Shown here piece after piece: positions 62,640 through 64,000 of a stretch of DNA of 64,000 bases; the first letter of the stretch is position 1; each line of letters begins with the position of its first letter. The notes beneath the pieces are model-generated. The model saw only the letters and a program-made list of their open reading frames with translations. It was not told the DNA's origin and ran no database searches. The DNA comes from Strongylocentrotus droebachiensis (taxonomy: Eukaryota; Echinodermata; Echinoidea; Camarodonta; Strongylocentrotidae), in assembly GCA_035222895.1 (NCBI GenBank), contig JAVYIG010000906.1:263001-327000 (forward strand). Direction: 5' to 3'. The position numbers and the translations under genes were made by a program.

Positions 62640-64000
62640 AGCATGCTTTTATACCTTATTTGGTGACACTGGTAGGTCAGGAATTAGTGTGGGGTCCAGG
62701 GGGAAAAGCCCCCGGAAGTTCAGGGGTTTTGGGCGATAAATTATTGTCAGAAGAGCATGCTTTTATACCTTAGTTGTGACACTGGCAGGTTACGAATTTG
62801 CGTGGGGTCCAGGGGCGGAGCCCACGGAAATTCAGGGGTTTTGGGCAATAAATTTTTTGTCAGATGAGCATGCTTTTTATACCATATTTGGTGACAATGT
62901 TAGGTCGCCAATTAGCGTGGGGTCCAGAGTGCGAAGCCCCAAGAAGCCCAGGGGTTTTGGGCAATTAATAGCTGTCAGATGAGCATGATTTTTTACGTTA
63001 TTTGGTGACACTAGTAGGTCGCGAATTGGTGTGGGGTCCAGGGGGAAGAGCCCCCGGAAGTTCAGGGGTTTTGGGCAATAAATTTTTGTCAAATGAGCAT
63101 GATTTCATATCTTAGTTATGACACTGGCAGGTTACGAATTTGCGTGGGGTCCAGGGGCGGAGCCCACGGAAATTCAGGGGTTTTGGGCAATAAATTATTG
63201 TCAGATGAGCATGCTTTTTATACCTTATTTGGTGACAATGGTAGGTCGCCAACTAGCGTGGGGTCCAGAGTGCGGAGCCCCAAGAAGCCCAGGGGTTTTG
63301 GGCAATAAATTACTGTCAGATGAGCATGCTTTTATATCCTAGTTGTGAAACTGGCAGGTCACGAATTGGCGTGGGGTCCAGGAGCGGAGCCCCCGGAAGT
63401 TCAGGGGTTTTGGGCAATAAATTTTTGTCAGATGTGCATGCTGTTATACCCTAGTTGTGACACTGGCAGGTAACGAATTGGCGTGGGGTCCAGGGGCGGA
63501 GCCCCCGGAAGTTCATGGAATTTGGGCAATAAATAACTGTCAGATGAGCATGCTTTTATACCTTATTTGGTGACACTGGTAGGTCAGGAATTAGTGTGGG
63601 GTCCAGGGGGAAGAGCCCCCGGAAGTTCAGGGGTTTTGGGCGATAAATTATTGTCAGATGAGCATGCTTTTATACCTTAGTTGTGACACTGGCAGGTTAC
63701 GAATTTGCGTGGGGTCCAGGGGCGGAGCCCACGGAAATTCAGGGGTTTTGGGCAATAAATTATTGTCAGATGAGCATGCTTTTTATACCTTATTTGGTGA
63801 CAATGGTAGGTCGCCAATTAGCGTGGGGTCCAGAGTGCGGAGCCCCAAGAAGCCCAGGGGTTTTGGGCAATTAATAGCTGTCAGATGAGCATGATTTTTT
63901 ACGTTATTTGGTGACACTAGTAGGTCGCGAATTGGTGTGGGGTCCAGGGGGAAGAGCCCCCGGAAGTTCAGGGGTTTTGGGCAATAAATTTTTGTCAGAT
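62640..64000 (+). repeat. 8-unit tandem pair cut by the window end
   Basis: About 62640-63546 and 63547-64000 match at an offset of 907 bp (eight units), and the second copy is incomplete because the window ends. Shared markers are TCAGGAATTAGTGTGGGG, GGAGCCCACGG and TTTTTTACGTTATTTGG. A CAATAAATTTTTTGTC tail in copy 1 reads CAATAAATTATTGTC in copy 2. Confidence 0.8.

Larger units (their letters stand above)
1..64000 (+). repeat. Satellite array, 113-bp unit, whole window
   Basis: The landmark AGATGAGC (or a close variant) recurs at 68, 181, 293, 408, 522, 634, 747, 859, 970, 1082, 1194 and onward to the end, with spacings of 111-115 bp. Every stretch I read is a version of this unit in the same orientation, and I saw no inverted unit and no intervening unique DNA. 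About 565 units fit in the window. Both edges cut the array, so it is longer than 64 kb. Regular single-orientation arrays of this length are typical of eukaryotic satellite DNA. The species cannot be named from this sequence, and the centromeric or other heterochromatic location is inference. No protein, tRNA or rRNA gene was recognised anywhere in it. Confidence 0.97.

Noticed and set aside
1-64000. CRISPR array
   Set aside because: There are no short identical repeats separated by unique spacers; the whole 113-bp unit repeats, including the parts that would have to be spacers.
1-64000. Telomeric DNA, because GGGGTTTTGGG occurs in almost every unit
   Set aside because: The motif occurs once per 113 bp and is never itself tandemly repeated, so it is part of the satellite and not a telomere tract.
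1-64000. CENP-B box
   Set aside because: I looked on both strands of the consensus for TTCG-four bases-A-two bases-CGGG. The closest stretch, ATTCGCGACCTACC on the minus strand, lacks the required A and CGGG.
1-64000. RNA polymerase III B box (GGTCTCGAATTGG compared with GGTTCGANNCC), hinting at a tRNA- or SINE-derived unit
   Set aside because: Only part of the B box matches, there is no A box at a suitable distance, and there is no poly(T) terminator or poly(A) tail pattern.
1-64000. Transposon or LTR element as the source of the repeated blocks
   Set aside because: No terminal repeats, target-site duplications or enzyme-coding frames are visible. Block borders fall in sequence shared by all units, as expected for unequal exchange. 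A Helitron-like origin of the unit (a GC hairpin with a CTAG further off) is possible but not supported.
1-64000. Bacterial terminators, because GC hairpins are followed some bases later by TTTT
   Set aside because: The T run is only four bases, lies about ten bases beyond the stem and is followed by GGG. The context is a eukaryote-type satellite.

Overview
The window holds one continuous head-to-tail satellite DNA array and nothing else that I can recognise. A unit of about 113 bp (most copies 111-115 bp), roughly 565 copies, runs from base 1 to base 64000, always in the same orientation. I found no unique sequence between units, no transposon insertion, no RNA gene and no protein-coding gene. 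Each unit can be read from AGATGAGCATGC, through CTTTTATACC, GTGACACTGG, AGGTC(G/A)CGAATTGG and GTGGGGTCC, a GC-rich hairpin, AGGGGTTTTGGG and CAATAAATAACTGTC, back to AGATGAGC. A satellite of this size and regularity points to a eukaryotic nuclear genome, in centromeric, pericentromeric or other heterochromatin. I cannot name the species or clade from sequence alone.

The units fall into several subfamilies, best told apart by the hairpin region (CGGAGCCCCC, AAGAGCCCCC, GGAACCCCC, CGAAGCCCCC, TGCGGAGCC..CAAGAAGCCC, and a GGATCC-bearing form) and by the tail (CAATAAATAACTG against ACGTTAAATTATCG). Units of different subfamilies follow one another in fixed orders, and those orders recur as larger blocks. 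This is higher-order repeat organisation, but with many block sizes rather than one uniform period.

Layout. 1-6344: mosaic whose parts recur 7, 27, 28 and 29 units away. 6345-12224: a 26-unit block (about 2.93 kb) in two tandem copies. 11660-12791: a 5-unit tandem pair. 12811-17961: a 26-unit-plus-26-nt block in two copies, marked by a truncated unit. 16510-31074: an 8-kb duplication that itself holds a 2,251-bp (20-unit) tandem pair and, in its second half, a 3-unit tandem pair. 31930-37172: tandem pairs of 9, 8 and 9 units. 38371-40866: an 11-unit tandem pair. 41170-51107: a 44-unit (4,969-bp) tandem pair. 51020-59469: mosaic of 1-, 5-, 10- and about 35- to 40-unit duplications. 59470-61953: an 11-unit tandem pair. 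62640-64000: an 8-unit pair cut off by the window edge. This is the pattern expected from repeated unequal exchange plus local gene conversion.

The open reading frames (up to 209 codons) come from the repeat: 113 is not a multiple of three, so all frames are sampled in turn and the same peptides recur by the dozen. The more interesting signals are structural: a GC hairpin kept in several sequence versions, a second dyad (GTGAC/GTCAC), G-run clusters, a TATA-CCAAT-GC-box-like order on the minus strand of many units, AATAAA on the plus strand of most units, and subfamily differences concentrated at CpG sites. Block boundaries were placed by eye and carry an uncertainty of about 10-60 bp.
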